Positions 32,938 to 44,310 of a stretch of DNA of 64,000 nucleotides are shown here, one piece after another. Positions within the stretch are counted from its first letter, which is position 1, and the number at the start of each line of letters is the position of its first letter. Source of the stretch: Liolophura sinensis (taxonomy: Eukaryota; Mollusca; Polyplacophora; Chitonida; Chitonidae); contig NC_088305.1 of the NCBI RefSeq assembly GCF_032854445.1, forward strand, positions 7,941,606 through 8,005,605, written 5' to 3'. The notes below the pieces were generated by a model that was not told the origin of the DNA, ran no database searches, and saw only the letters and a program-made list of their open reading frames with translations. Both the position numbers and the translations under genes were made by a program.

Positions 32938-33755
32938 TAAAAAGGTAAACGTGTGTGTATTGCTTTTGGACTTAAAGATCTTTTAACATTATGGCTCCAT
33001 TAACAATTACCTAAAAGCATTGCGGAACAATCTGATGGCTCCGTGAAAGTCTCATTGTAAAAATCACTGAACTCACAATAAAACAGTTTTAACTTTTGAA
33101 AATGCCTCAATGTCACGCACATTGAGATGGGATTTAAGAACGGTATAATAACGCCAACAGATTTGTTTTTAAGGGAAAGGAATATACTAATTTTCCGGAG
33201 TTGTTAAACATTATATTTAAAGACGTACAGCAGGATTTACGCCATATTGCACACATTGTACGTCGTTATAATGTCGTGCTGAAAGGATGGATTGCTCTCA
33301 GATTCATTTAGAAATGAAGTATGTGACTCTGAGTTACTTACCTAAAAAGCTATTGATCACGCGATATCGCCCTGTTTTATTATGGTTTTAGTCAATGAAT
33401 ACCTTTTTTATGCATAAATTTACATCAATTTACAAAAAGTAATTTCGTGTCGGGAGAATAAAGTTGACATTCATAGCTTGAAGACACACCCATTATGTTA
33501 ATATAACCGTAAAGAGCCTTGTCAGTCATGCCTTACTAAATAATGTTTCATTATAATAACATGGCATTCATGTCTCCCAATAGGTGGTTTTCTTGCTATA
33601 GATCGGCCTCTTTTGCTCATTCAGTTGAGGTTTTTATTCAATTAAATTTCATAGATACGAGCTGAAAGACGGTGGTTTTCTTTCGTCCATAAACTTAACC
33701 GCTGCCCATAAGCGATTGAAGACGCTTGTGTGGTTGTTTGCACAGTTTAACCTTC
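32938..33755. other. Non-coding part of unit B
   Basis: Counterpart of 15,230-16,230. The block 33,215-33,290 shows the same partly open frame as unit A, interrupted by different stops. Confidence 0.45.
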
Positions 33756-33759
33756 ATTG

Positions 33760-33965
33760 ATTTATTTATATCGTTGGTGATTTACACCGTACTCAAGAAT
33801 ATTTCACTTATACGACGTCAACCAGCAATATGGTGAGAGGAAACCGGGCAGAGCCCGGCAGAAACAGACCTTTCCACTTAGGGCGGGAGAAGAAGCCAGC
33901 ATGAGCTGGACTTGAACTCACAGCGACCGCATTGGTGAGAAGCTCCTGGGTCATTACGCTGTGGT
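33760..33965 (-). repeat. SINE family 1, unit B specific
   Basis: Tail side, core, body with an internal gap, and part of the tRNA-like head. It is absent from the unit A counterpart. Confidence 0.8.
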
Positions 33966-35304
33966 AAAATGATAGGCATCTTTAAAACCGGCTAAAATAA
34001 CGCAAACGTCAGGTAAAATTTTATAATCAACTTTTATGTTTAAAATACACGATGTAGGAAACTCTACATAGAAACAGAATGATATTTTCTAATAAAAGAA
34101 GCCTCAAAGAAATCAAATATAGTCGAATGTTCAGAACCTTTGCAGAGCATGAACTTAGACAACAGATTCCACTGGGGTATACTTGATGAGTAACGGGGCG
34201 TCACATCCAACTCGGGAGCAGTGCTCCCATCGAGGATAACATTGTGTTGTAAACGTGAATGCCCAATGGGCACCTCGTTAAAACTAGGTACTTGGTGAAT
34301 GTAGGGCAGCGGTGACAGTGTGATAAAAGGTAAAAGCTCACATTTAACCAATGACATTCTGCCTTTTGTCATTTTACTTTAGTACTTGTGCAGCCCCTGG
34401 CAGTATACATTAGGTATACAATACAGTGATGTTACATGCAATTTAGTAGACGCCATTTGCCTAGAAATACCCCAAATAACACCGACGCATACTGAGAGTA
34501 TAAAATTAATCCGGACTCAAGGTGTGTATACTATTTTAATAATACAAAGAAACCTGGCCAATAAGGCATGAGTGGGATTTACAGTTTTACCTTCTGAGTA
34601 TTGTAAATTAAGAAAGAAAAGCGAGATGTTTCCTGTCGTCTATTGCTAAATTAACGATTATCAACGTAGGAGAAAAAAATGGTGGAAACTGACACTATAT
34701 TTTATAATTAAACAACTAATCTGTAAACCATACATTCAAACAATTAAGTGTAGACAGTTTAACATTTCTAGATCAAAACCAACTACATTAAACTCGATTG
34801 TAATTCTTACAAAAAAAATTATTAACGGGCAATTTCACTTGGCCTAGGGCAGTTTCAGTCAAAGCTTTCCACTTCTCGGGAACTACATTTGAGTCCGGAT
34901 ATGTGCTCAAACGGAATGTAACAAGTATCAACCAATGGTTGCCTTGCCATGGTCGTGCGTCAGGAACCTTGGAGTTAGTAACTGAGTTTTAAGAACCGGT
35001 AGAAAGTTGAAGAAAACACTTACCCGATTTCAGTCGGTGTTAGAAGTTGTCAGGTGAGTTAACGAATCTTTGACTCCTTCCGTATTCTGTTGTTTATCAA
35101 TTTTTTTTAGGTCGTCTTTAAAATTGTTAGCCAAACGATAATTAATTTAAATTCGAACGGTTTGAAACGAATCATAATTGGGTGCGGCAATGCTACACTC
35201 CAATAGAAGATCGTTTAGGCTTACTACATTTTTCTGACGTTAAGGAATCATAAAACGGATATATAGTTCTAAATGTGTGAGCGATAACGAATATCACTTC
35301 TTTG

Positions 35305-35572
35305 TTTATTTATTTATTTGATTGGTGCTTTACGCCGTACTGAAGAATGTTTCACTTATACGACGGCGGCCAGCATTATGGTGGGAGGAAACCGGACAGA
35401 GCCCGGGGGAAACCCACGACCATCAGCAGGTTGCTGGTAGACCTTCCCACTTACGACCGGAGAGGAAGCCAGCATAAGCTGGACTTGAACCCACAGCGAC
35501 CGCATTGAGGAGAGACTCCTGGGACATTATGCTGTGCTAGTGGGCTAGCCAACTGAACCACGGATGCCCACC
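35305..35572 (-). repeat. SINE family 1, full length, unit B specific
   Basis: The best full-length example: TTTATTTATTTATTTGATTGG tail side, core with TATACGACGGCGGCCAGC, GGGGGAAACCCACGACC body, GGACTTGAACCCACAG B-box region, and a head ending CTGAACCACGGATGCC. The unit A counterpart near 19,395 lacks it. Confidence 0.9.
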
Positions 35573-35604
35573 ACTTCTTTGTCATCAGCTATATAATGTA
35601 TGTT

Positions 35605-35690
35605 AAATGTGATGACAGCACAGCATATTGAGTAATTCTAGACCAGTGACGTGTAATAAATTACAATATATTAGGCATCACTGGTGTAGA
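35605..35690 (+). repeat. Short dispersed repeat R2, unit B copy
   Basis: Counterpart of 19,420-19,495: GATGACAGCACAGCATATTG followed by CCAGTGACGTGTAATAAATT. Confidence 0.55.
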
Positions 35691-35924
35691 TAATTTTAAA
35701 ATGCTGTGCTGGCGTAAAACACCACTGAAATAAATAAAGAAGTTGTTACTTTCTCAAGATGTTACCAATATAATGTTCTGGTCAAATTGAGTGTGCAGAA
35801 AAGTAACCAGGGGATAGAATTAGCACCTGATGTCTCTTTATCCCCTAACGTCAGCAAAAACACTTTTATGATTAAATGTTTTTTTGCTTTGAAATAATGA
35901 AATGGGATCCGTAACCGCATCCCG

Positions 35925-36165
35925 ATAAGGCGGCCTCCGTGGCTTTCTTGGTTAGCGTAGAACATTGACCCAGGAGCTTTTCACAAGTGCGGTCGCTATG
36001 AATTCAGGTCCAGCTCATACTGGCTTTCTCTCCTCTGTCAGCAACCTGCGGAAGGTCGTGGGTTTCAGACGGGCTCTGCCTGGTTTTCTCCCACCAATGC
36101 TGGCCGTCGTCGTATAAATGAAATATTCTTGAGTATGGCGTATAACACCAATGAAATAAATAAAT
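35925..36165 (+). repeat. SINE family 1, full length, plus orientation
   Basis: Starts with the tRNA-like head GGCGGCCTCCGTGGCT and ends CACCAATGAAATAAATAAAT. It is absent from unit A. Confidence 0.85.
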
Positions 36166-36803
36166 CATCCCGGTAAGTTATACCCAGTCTGCTACTAAGT
36201 AAACGTGTGTGTAGCGACAACAGTGTGGTATACGGCAAATGGTATCGCATGAGCGGTGAAATCTGGCCTTAATTCACTTGGTGTTATTATACTGACTCTC
36301 AGTTCCCCTGGTGTTATTATACTGACTCTTAATGTAAATATAGAATACTTTAAGGTCTCTTAGGTGTTTATCACGCTACCATATTTTTTCGATTTCTAGT
36401 GGTAACTTATACTACGTGGTTGTCCGTAAATGCGGATAGCCTTTTTTAGTAGCGGGTCATGAGTTGAAAGACTTACATTTGAAAGGGTAGAACCTTTTCT
36501 ACTTTAATACCTCTTTATTTTTCCGAACCATGCTGACAATCCCAAACTAATTCTTCTTGCAGATATTGTTCGATATAACGCTGAAGTGCCGATTGCATTT
36601 TACCTCAAATCTAGTCCACAGGCAGCAGTTGTTAAGTACACGAGGAGTGGGCACGACAGTATATGTAATAAGTTTCTACAGTAATGTATTTAGGTGATAG
36701 TTGAACCTTACACCACGAAGAGCCCCATATTCTGTGCTATGCTCCTAATTCTACTTTTGTCAACAGGTAGTTTGTAGGAAGCCACCCACGAGGATCCCAT
36801 ACA

Positions 36804-36974
36804 ATGAAGACTTTGGCCATCTTGTCCATTGCTTTCCTGGTTTTGCTGCCCGTGGCCGATGCAGCAAGTCTGAAGATTGTTGGCTCTAAACTAAATTCAT
36901 CGGGGTATCGTTCCGTGCTGTACGAAAACTGCGGCTGGTGGGTGTCCATAACCGCCGAAACAATCCCGAGTTCT
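36804..36974 (+). CDS. Copy B exon 1 (coding part)
   Basis: Encodes 57 residues: the signal peptide and the first cysteine. The start is chosen as the first ATG after the UTR acceptor, in context ACAATGAAG. The donor is AGTTCT|GTACGT, phase 0. Confidence 0.8.
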
Positions 36975-38074
36975 GTACGTATTGTTACTTTCTCTACTCA
37001 GATGTTTTAACGGGTGATATTTACATCCATTTCAAAGCACCCATCATACTGACAGGTTGTGGTTGGTTGAGAGGGACATGGTATATAGGATGCAATAGAT
37101 GATTTTTTGTCTCTAGTTGCATTGCTCTCATTCTTTTGTCAGTAGGATCCCTACACCAAGGTTCATTAAAAGATACAAATGAGTATGGAAATGAACAAAG
37201 ATTTTCAACTAACACAACAGAATTCATGAGTATCCAACAAAGTGACAGTTCTCACTTGTTAAGTTTTCCGGTTCAGTCGACACTTGGAATTTTTACTGCT
37301 GTTTATTGGCCCATTAATGTTATTGGAATTGGATATTAGCTTATTCTTTCACGGACATGTCTGCTATTTTACTTATGTATTTGGTATTTTACGTTTTGCT
37401 GATGACATACATGTATACAACCTCGGTTGGGTATTTATTTTCCTGACGATGCTTTCTCTTTCGTTTATATTAATCTCGTTGTTTACCGCCTCTGTGGGTG
37501 GCTACTTGCTAAAAACCTACTGTGTGCGAAGGGTACACAGTGTGGTGACCAAACATGATTGTATATTTACATCACTGCAGTTTGCATCTCTGCATATTAC
37601 TACTAAATCTGCTTTAGCCAAGGTGCAGTTTGCTGTTGGTTAACCATCTACAAACACTCTATGTATTTCACAGGTTATGTGTGATCACGTATCCAATTAT
37701 CACACGATCGTTGCTTTTTAGGTTTTACTCTCTGTGCCGTTAGTATTTTATTTGTCCCTGGTTGTCGGCAGGTTTATATAATGTGGACAGCTGGATAAAG
37801 TTGGATTACACAACATACATTTGTGTTGATGTCTATCTGTGCTCTATTTTAGTCCATGCAGTGTCAAAGATCGAAACCACTTGGGTTCACCAATGTGTGT
37901 GGATGGAATGGGATCCCTAATTCCGCTTGTCAATACGTAGAATGCCGTTTTCTGGACATCCCTGGCATCTGGCGTTTTAATGTGTTAACTCCATTCCCTA
38001 ATACCTGCGATCTGGATGCGGACAAAGCCCGGTTCACTAACGGAGTCGTTTTACCGCTTGCATGTTGTCCATAG
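36804..38074 (+). CDS. Small secreted eight-cysteine protein, copy B (two exons)
   Basis: Join of 36,804-36,974 and 37,853-38,074 encodes 130 residues. Residues 1-20 form a signal peptide (MKTLAILSIAFLVLLPVADA, cleavage near A20/A21), so the product is expected outside the cell. The mature part has eight cysteines at 43, 61, 73, 83, 88, 109, 128 and 129, ending ...CCP. There is a conserved VCGWNG block and an aromatic GIWRFNVLTPFP block. Introns follow GT-AG and the junction is phase 0. A 5' UTR acceptor (TTTTGTCAACAG) lies near 36,767. The even cysteine count suggests four disulfides. I do not recognise the family; a cystine-knot or immune-effector role is possible but unproven. The tandem paralogue in unit A carries a stop. 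Confidence 0.8.
36975..37852 (+). other. Intron of copy B
   Basis: 878 bp. The 119-codon frame at 37,284-37,643 lies wholly inside it and is not conserved in the copy A intron, so I treat it as chance. Confidence 0.6.
37853..38074 (+). CDS. Copy B exon 2
   Basis: Encodes 73 residues with seven cysteines after the acceptor CTCTATTTTAG. It stops at TAG 38,072-38,074. Confidence 0.8.
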   Translation, partial: SMQCQRSKPLGFTNVCGWNGIPNSACQYVECRFLDIPGIWRFNVLTPFPNTCDLDADKARFTNGVVLPLACCP

Positions 38075-38439
38075 GGCCTAAATTGGCCTACCCGTTTAGA
38101 TGACTCATTTCCTCAACATTTCTTCGTCCAAGTCCATGGTAAATGATCGACATCTTTCCCTATTTCTTTATCGTGTCTGTAAAAATTTTATCTTCAAGTG
38201 TTTGTATGAATTAAAATATCAAAAGTTTGATAAAACTTATTAAAATTGTTCAAATATCAGATTTTTTATATTCATATTTTCCATTCAATATTTCATATTC
38301 ATCTCTTATTTGTCTTGAGAATACTTCTTAACCAGTTACTGTATGGACCGTAATGATTCCATAGTAAAGTAATTTCTGCTTCAGTTTGTCTTAGTTTTAT
38401 TGATTTATTTAGTCATTTGTTTGTCTTTTAACGCTATTT

Positions 38440-38850
38440 TACACCTACAACTGGCGTAATGAATGTGTCGAAACAGACGTCCATATAGCAGCCATCAACC
38501 AATATGGAGGTAGGAGATCAATAATCTTAAGGCGAATACCAGAAACGACGTTTAACACAAACCACCGAAGAACTGAAAAAGTATGCAAAGTACGACATTA
38601 GGACAGAATCGTGCGAAGAGAAGCAGTCAACAGTTTTCATTGATATTAGAATGACGCAACATATGTTCTGGGATAATGAGTGAAATCGGTATTCAAACCA
38701 TGAGCCATGCTAGTATAAAGATTGTATACCAACTGAGTTTTACTTACATCTGATCATACATCCGACGTGGAGATCTAAATTCAACACGGTGAATAGATCA
38801 CCCCTCGCCCCGGGATAAGTGCAATTAGACACAATCATAAAGGAAAGCGC
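38440..38850 (-). repeat. Dispersed repeat R1, minus copy in unit B
   Basis: Counterpart of 22,170-22,570. It contains GATCTAAATTCAACACGGTG, matching the R1 block in inverse. Confidence 0.6.
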
Positions 38851-40520
38851 CAAGATTCTTGGCGCAGTGTCCATCTCTACTTACAGGAGAATTGTACCTG
38901 TTGTAAACCTGGAGAAACTTAAAGTAAAAACGTTTGATAGAATAACCATGACATACTAGTTTCTGCGGTAATAACCTTGACAAACTATTTTTTGCTGTAA
39001 ATCGCTTATGAGCGGAGTAGACTGAACTGTCCCCACTAAACCTGCGTCTATCGGCATTTTGCTGACGAGTTTTGACACGTGACGTACAAATATTAACACA
39101 ATATTATGGTCTTTTCGTTCAGCGAGTCGCCTATATTCACTTGTCGGTAAAATCAGTCATAGTCGCTGACAAAATTAGTCATTGACACGTAATAACAGGC
39201 TCTGCACGTAGATATGTTAAAAGCTTGCAAAGAAAAGGAAGTTAGAACAGTTTTTCTAATTCATAATGGTAAGTCCATAAGCTCGGTTTGGAAGGCAAGA
39301 ACCAATTGCCTCGCATGGCGTCAGAGTTATTAAAAGAAAACAGTGGCTAGCAAGATATTTGGCGAAGTTCAACATGTTTTGACGGAGAACGATAACAGTT
39401 ACCTAAACTGCTATCAACTGCAAGCCTTGTTACTGATAGTGCTGTATTTGAAACTGTTCACACGTTTTAGTATAATATATCCTTAATAAATGAATTTTAT
39501 ATTCAGTATAAATTTAAAGATGGACGATAGGTAATTAAAATAATGTAATCTATTCACCGAGACGTTGGTGTAGTTACTGCATGGAGTTTGTTCTACCCGC
39601 TTGTTGGTTACTCTCACGCCCATTGTCCAGCATGTAACGTGCTTTTGAATAATTATGACGTCATCCGAGACAATCAGTTCTTGGTGTCAAAACTAAGCTT
39701 ATGGAGTTTAACATTATCAATTAGAAAAAGTATTCTAACTGCATTTTCTTTGTAGTAACATGAACGTCCAACTCATCAGTGTTTAGAGCTTGTGTTGTTA
39801 CGTGTCGCTGACTGAAGGCAATTTCGGTAGCGAGTAGGACTGGTTTCACAGACAGCTTAATATTGACGACTTGCCAACACAAATAGATTATAGTGGAAGG
39901 CGAGTCGCCTTTACTGAAAGTTAGACAGTGGTACATTTCAATCTCTTCGAAGATTCATGCGTGGAAAACAAATCGTAGGCTAAAAGACATTTTTCATTGT
40001 ATCCTAACCAGTCTCTCAGCTGTACGCGAGAAAGATGTTCGAGGATATATGTCAGCAGTACGACAATGTACCGACTCCAATCTTAAGTAAACCTTCGGCA
40101 CAGATGTGGAGAGCAGAACTACACACAATGCTGAAAAGAACGGCCATACGTGAGCAAGGTGTAATATACCGATAGAAGTAGAAATATTTATTTGATTGGT
40201 GTTTTACGAACTCAAGAGTAATTCACTTATAGTATGGTGGTGAAATATTATTTAATAAGATAAATCTTAAATATTCATTTAAATGAACACATGCTATGTT
40301 AATAGATAAAGGGTAAAGATAAAGACAGCAACATGGCGAAACATTTCATCCAGGACAATAAGAAACTTACAACATTAAACCTGGGCAGCGAAGACGTTAT
40401 GATTGACAAATGCTCACGTGAATGCCTATCCCGTGAAGTACAGCCTCTTGGTCAAACTGGGCTGCATATCAACATGTGGAGCGAGAGATGAACGAGTGTT
40501 TACGATACTTGGCGTCGGGG
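38851..40520. other. Unit B sequence with Polinton empty site
   Basis: No gene. The uninterrupted Polinton target lies at about 39,923-39,935 (GACAGTGGTACAT). A SINE tail fragment at 40,185-40,240 matches the one at 32,100 in unit A. Confidence 0.6.
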
Positions 40521-40521
40521 C

Positions 40522-43500
40522 TCACAACCTTGGGCAGGAGGCGTGGGTTCAATCCCAGCCTTGGACAGGAGGCGTGGGTTCAACCCCAGACTGGGACAGG
40601 AGGCGTGGGTTCAATCCCAGCCTCGGACAGGAGGCGTGGGTTCAATCCCAGCCTTGGACAGGAGGCGTGGGTTCAACCCCAGCCTTGGACAGGAGACGTG
40701 GGTTCAATCCCAGCCTTGGACAGGAGGCGTGGGTTCAATCTAAGCCTCGGACAGGAGGCGTGGGTTCAATCCCAGCCCTGGACAGAAGGCGTTGGTTCAA
40801 TCCCAGCCCTGGACAGAAGGCGTTGGTTCAATCCCAGCCTTGCGCAGGAGACGTGGGTTCAATCCCAGCCCTGGGCAGGATGCGTGGGTTCAATCCCAGC
40901 CCTGGGCAGGATGCGTGGGTTCAATCCCAGCCCTGGGCAGGATGCGTGGGTTCAATCCCAGCCTTGGACAGGAGGCGTTGGTTCAATCCCAGCCTTGCGC
41001 AGGAGGCGTGGGTACAATCCCAGCCTTGCGCAGGAGACGTGGGTTCAATCCCAGCCCTGGACAACAGGCGTGGGTACAATCCCAGCCTTGCGCAGGAGAT
41101 GTGGGCTCAATCCCAGCCTTGCGCAGGAGACGTGGGTTCAATCCCAGCCCTGGGCAGGAGGTGTGGGTTCAATAACAGCCTTGGACAGGAGATGTGGGTT
41201 CAATCCAAGCCCCGGGCAGGAGGTGTGGGTTCAATCCCAGCCTTGTGCAGGAGGTGTGGGTTCAATCCCAGCCTTGTGCAGGAGACGTGGGTTCAATCCA
41301 AGCCTTGGGCAGGAGGCGTTGGTTCAATAACAGCCTTGGGCAGGAGGTGTGGGTTCAATACCAGCCTTGGGCAGGAGGCGTTGGTTCAATAACAGCCTTG
41401 GACAGGAGGTGTAGGTTCAATCCCAGCCTTGGACAGGAGGTGTGGGTTCAATCCCAGCCTTGGACAGGAGATGTGGGTTCAATCCAAGCCCCGGGCAGGA
41501 GGTGTGGGTTCAATCCCAGCCTTGGACAGGAGGTGTGGGTTCAATCCCAGCCCTGGGCAGGAGGCGTTGGTTCAATCCCAACCTTGGACAGGAGGTGTGG
41601 GTTCAATCCCAGCCTTGGACAGGAGGTGTGGGTTCAATACCAGCCTTGGGCAGGAGGTGTGGGTTCAATCCCAGCCTTGTGCAGGAGGTGTGGGTTCAAT
41701 CCCAGCCTTGTGCAGGAGGTGTGGGTTCAATCCAAGCCTTGGGCAGGAGGCGTTGGTTCAATAACAGCCTTGGGCAGGAGGTGTGGGTTCAATACCAGCC
41801 TTGGGCAGGAGGCGTTGGTTCAATAACAGCCTTGGACAGGAGGTGTGGGTTCAATCCCAGCCTTGGACAGGAGGTGTGGGTTCAATCCCAGCCTTGGGCA
41901 GGAGGTGTGGGTTCAATACCAGCCTTGGGCAGGAGGTGTGGGTTCAATCCCAGCCCTGGGCAGGAGGCGTTGGTTCAATAACAGCCTTGGACAGGAGGTG
42001 TGGGTTCAATCCCAGCCTTGGACAGGAGGTGTGGGTTCAATCCCAGCCTTGGGCAGGAGGTGTGGGTTCAATCCCAGCCTTGGACAGGAGATGTGGGTTC
42101 AATCCAAGCCCCGGGCAGGAGGTGTGGGTTCAATCCAAGCCCCGGGCAGGAGGTGTGGGTTCAATCCCAGCCTTGTGCAGGAGACGTGGGTTCAATCCAA
42201 GCCCCGGGCAGGAGGTGTGGGTTCAATAACAGCCTTGGACAGGAGGTGTGGGTTCAATCCAAGCCCCGGGCAGGAGGTGTGGGTTCAATCCCAGCCTTGT
42301 GCAGGAGACGTGGGTTCAATCCAAGCCTTGGGCAGGAGGCGTTGGTTCAATAACAGCCTTGGGCAGGAGGTGTGGGTTCAATACCAGCCTTGGGCAGGAG
42401 GCGTTGGTTCAATAACAGCCTTGGACAGGAGATGTGGGTTCAATCCAAACCTTGGGCAGGAGGCGTTGGTTCAATCCCAGCCTTGTGCAGGAGACGTGGG
42501 TTCAATCCCAGCCCTGGGCAGGAGGCGTTGGTTCAATCCCAGCCTTGTGCAGGAGACGTGGGTTCAATCCCAGCCCTGGGCAGGAGGCGTTGGTTCAATT
42601 CCAGCCTTGGACAGGAGACGTGGGTTCAATCCCAGCCCTGGGCAGGAGGCGTTGGTTCGATCCCAGCCTTGAACAGGAGGTGTGGGTTCAATCCCAGCCT
42701 TGGACAGGAGGCGTGGGTTCAATCCCAGCCCTGGGCAGGAGGCGTTGGTTCAATCCCAGCCTTGGACAGGAGGCGTGGGTTCAATCCCAGCCCTGGGCAG
42801 GAGGCGTTGGTTCAATCCCAACCTTGGACAGGAGGCGTGGGTTCAATCCCAGCCTTGGACAGGAGGCGTGGGTTCAATCCCAGCCCTGGGCAGGAGGCGT
42901 TGGTTCAATCCCAACCTTGGACAGGAGGTGTGGGTTCAATCCCAGCCTTGGACAGGAGGTGTGGGTTCAATACCAGCCTTGGGCAGGAGGCGTTGGTTCA
43001 ATCCCAGCCTTGGACAGGAGGTGTGGGTACAATCCCAGCCTTGGACAGGAGGTGTGGGTTCAATACCAGCCTTGGGCAGGAGGTGTGGGTTCAATACCAG
43101 CCTTGGGCAGGAGGTGTGGGTTCAATAACAGCCTTGGACAGGAGATGTGGGTTCAATACCAGCCTTGGGCAGGAGGCGTTGGTTCAATCCCAGCCCTGGG
43201 CAGGAGGCGTTGGTTCAATCCCAACCTTGGACAGGAGGTGTGGGTTCAATACCAGCCTTGGGCAGGAGGCGTTGGTTCAATCCCAGCCTTGGACAGGAGG
43301 TGTGGGTTCAATCCCAGCCTTGGACAGGAGGTGTGGGTTCAATACCAGCCTTGGGCAGGAGGTGTGGGTTCAATAACAGCCTTGGACAGGAGATGTGGGT
43401 TCAATACCAGCCTTGGGCAGGAGGCGTTGGTTCAATCCCAGCCCTGGGCAGGAGGCGTTGGTTCAATCCCAACCTTGGACAGGAGGCGTGGGTTCAATCC

Positions 43501-43955
43501 CAGCCTTGGACAGGAGGCGTGGGTTCAATCCCAGCCCTGGGCAGGAGGCGTTGGTTCAATCCCAACCTTGGACAGGAGGTGTGGGTTCAATCCCAGCCTT
43601 GGGCAGGAGGTGTGGGTTCAATAACAGCCTTGGACAGGAGATGTGGGTTCAATCCAAGCCCCGGGCAGGAGGTGTGGGTTCAATCCCAGCCTTGTGCAGG
43701 AGACGTGGGTTCAATCCCAGCCCTGGGCAGGAGGCGTTGGTTCGATCCCAGCCTTGAACAGGAGGTGTGGGTTCAATCCCAGCCTTGGACAGGAGGCGTG
43801 GGTTCAATCCCAGCCCTGGGCAGGAGGCGTTGGTTCAATCCCAGCCTTGGACAGGAGGCGTTGGTTCAATCCCAGCCTTGGACAGGAGGCATGGGTTCAA
43901 TCCCAGCTCTGGTCAGGAGGCGTTGGTTCAATTCCAGCCTAGGGCAGGATGCGTG
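40522..43955 (+). repeat. 31-bp minisatellite, about 110 units
   Basis: Every 31 bp the motif GGTTCAATCCCAGCC or a close variant recurs, with a GGACAGGAG or GGGCAGGAG half. Because 31 is not a multiple of 3 and no unit phase contains a stop, all three plus frames are open for hundreds of codons and read as 31-residue repeats; these are artefacts, not genes. Variant units (GGCGTTGG versus GGTGTGGG, CAATAACAG versus CAATCCCAG) are ordered into longer blocks, for example a 248-bp (8-unit) period between 43,143 and 43,391. Each unit matches the Pol III B-box consensus GWTCRANNC. Confidence 0.95.
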
Positions 43956-43959
43956 GGTT

Positions 43960-44080
43960 TTATATACTTCCTTAATTCTTATATGGTTTGTGTTATACGT
44001 TGCATTGCGAATTGGCCTGACGATTGTTGACCTGGAACGTCTTTATCGGTTGACGGCTGGTATTCGACGCCTAGAGGTTG
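43960..44080 (+). repeat. R1 fragment within the minisatellite edge
   Basis: The TATATACTTCCTTAATTCTT to GACGGCTGGTATTCGACGCC segment of R1 separates the main array from two divergent 31-bp units at 44,085-44,145. Confidence 0.55.
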
Positions 44081-44179
44081 GCGGGAGGCGAGGGTTCAAT
44101 TCCTGTCATGGGCAGGAGGCGTGAGTTCAAATCCAGCCTTAGGCGTGAAATCCTTGATGACTTCAATTAATACGATTTA

Positions 44180-44310
44180 TTTATTTATTTGATTGGTGTT
44201 TTACACCGTGCACACGTCAAGAATATTTCAGTTATAGGAAGGCGGCCAGTATTATGGTGGGAGGAAACCAGGCAGAGCTCGATGGAATCCCAATACCATC
44301 CGCAGGTTGC
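44180..44310 (-). repeat. SINE family 1, 5'-truncated
   Basis: TTTATTTATTTATTTGATTGG tail side, core with a short insertion (CACACGT), and part of the body. Confidence 0.8.

Larger units (their letters stand above)
32588..43955 (+). repeat. Tandem duplication, unit B
   Basis: Begins with the same words as 14,540 and is collinear with unit A through 40,520, after which the minisatellite is massively expanded. Differences from unit A are SINE copies at 33,760, 35,305 and 35,925 and the lack of the Tc1, the Polinton and the SINE at 22,880. Divergence by eye is roughly 10-20 per cent in non-coding parts and lower in the exons. Confidence 0.9.

Noticed and set aside
36737-36949. Minus-strand ORFs opposite exon 1 of the secreted-protein gene (and 20,047-20,259)
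   Set aside because: Present in both copies only because they mirror the conserved sense exon; no independent evidence.
37284-37643. 119-codon hydrophobic ORF in the copy B intron
   Set aside because: Not conserved in the copy A intron and lies wholly between matched splice sites.
40522-43955. CRISPR-like regular repeats
   Set aside because: There are no unique spacers: the units are head-to-tail minisatellite, and the genome is animal.
40403-44124. Many overlapping long plus-strand ORFs (up to about 400 codons) with 31-residue repeats such as GQEVWVQSQPW
   Set aside because: They arise because a 31-bp tandem repeat without stop triplets is open in all three frames. Splice signals, a conserved start and coding constraint are lacking, and variants ignore codon position.
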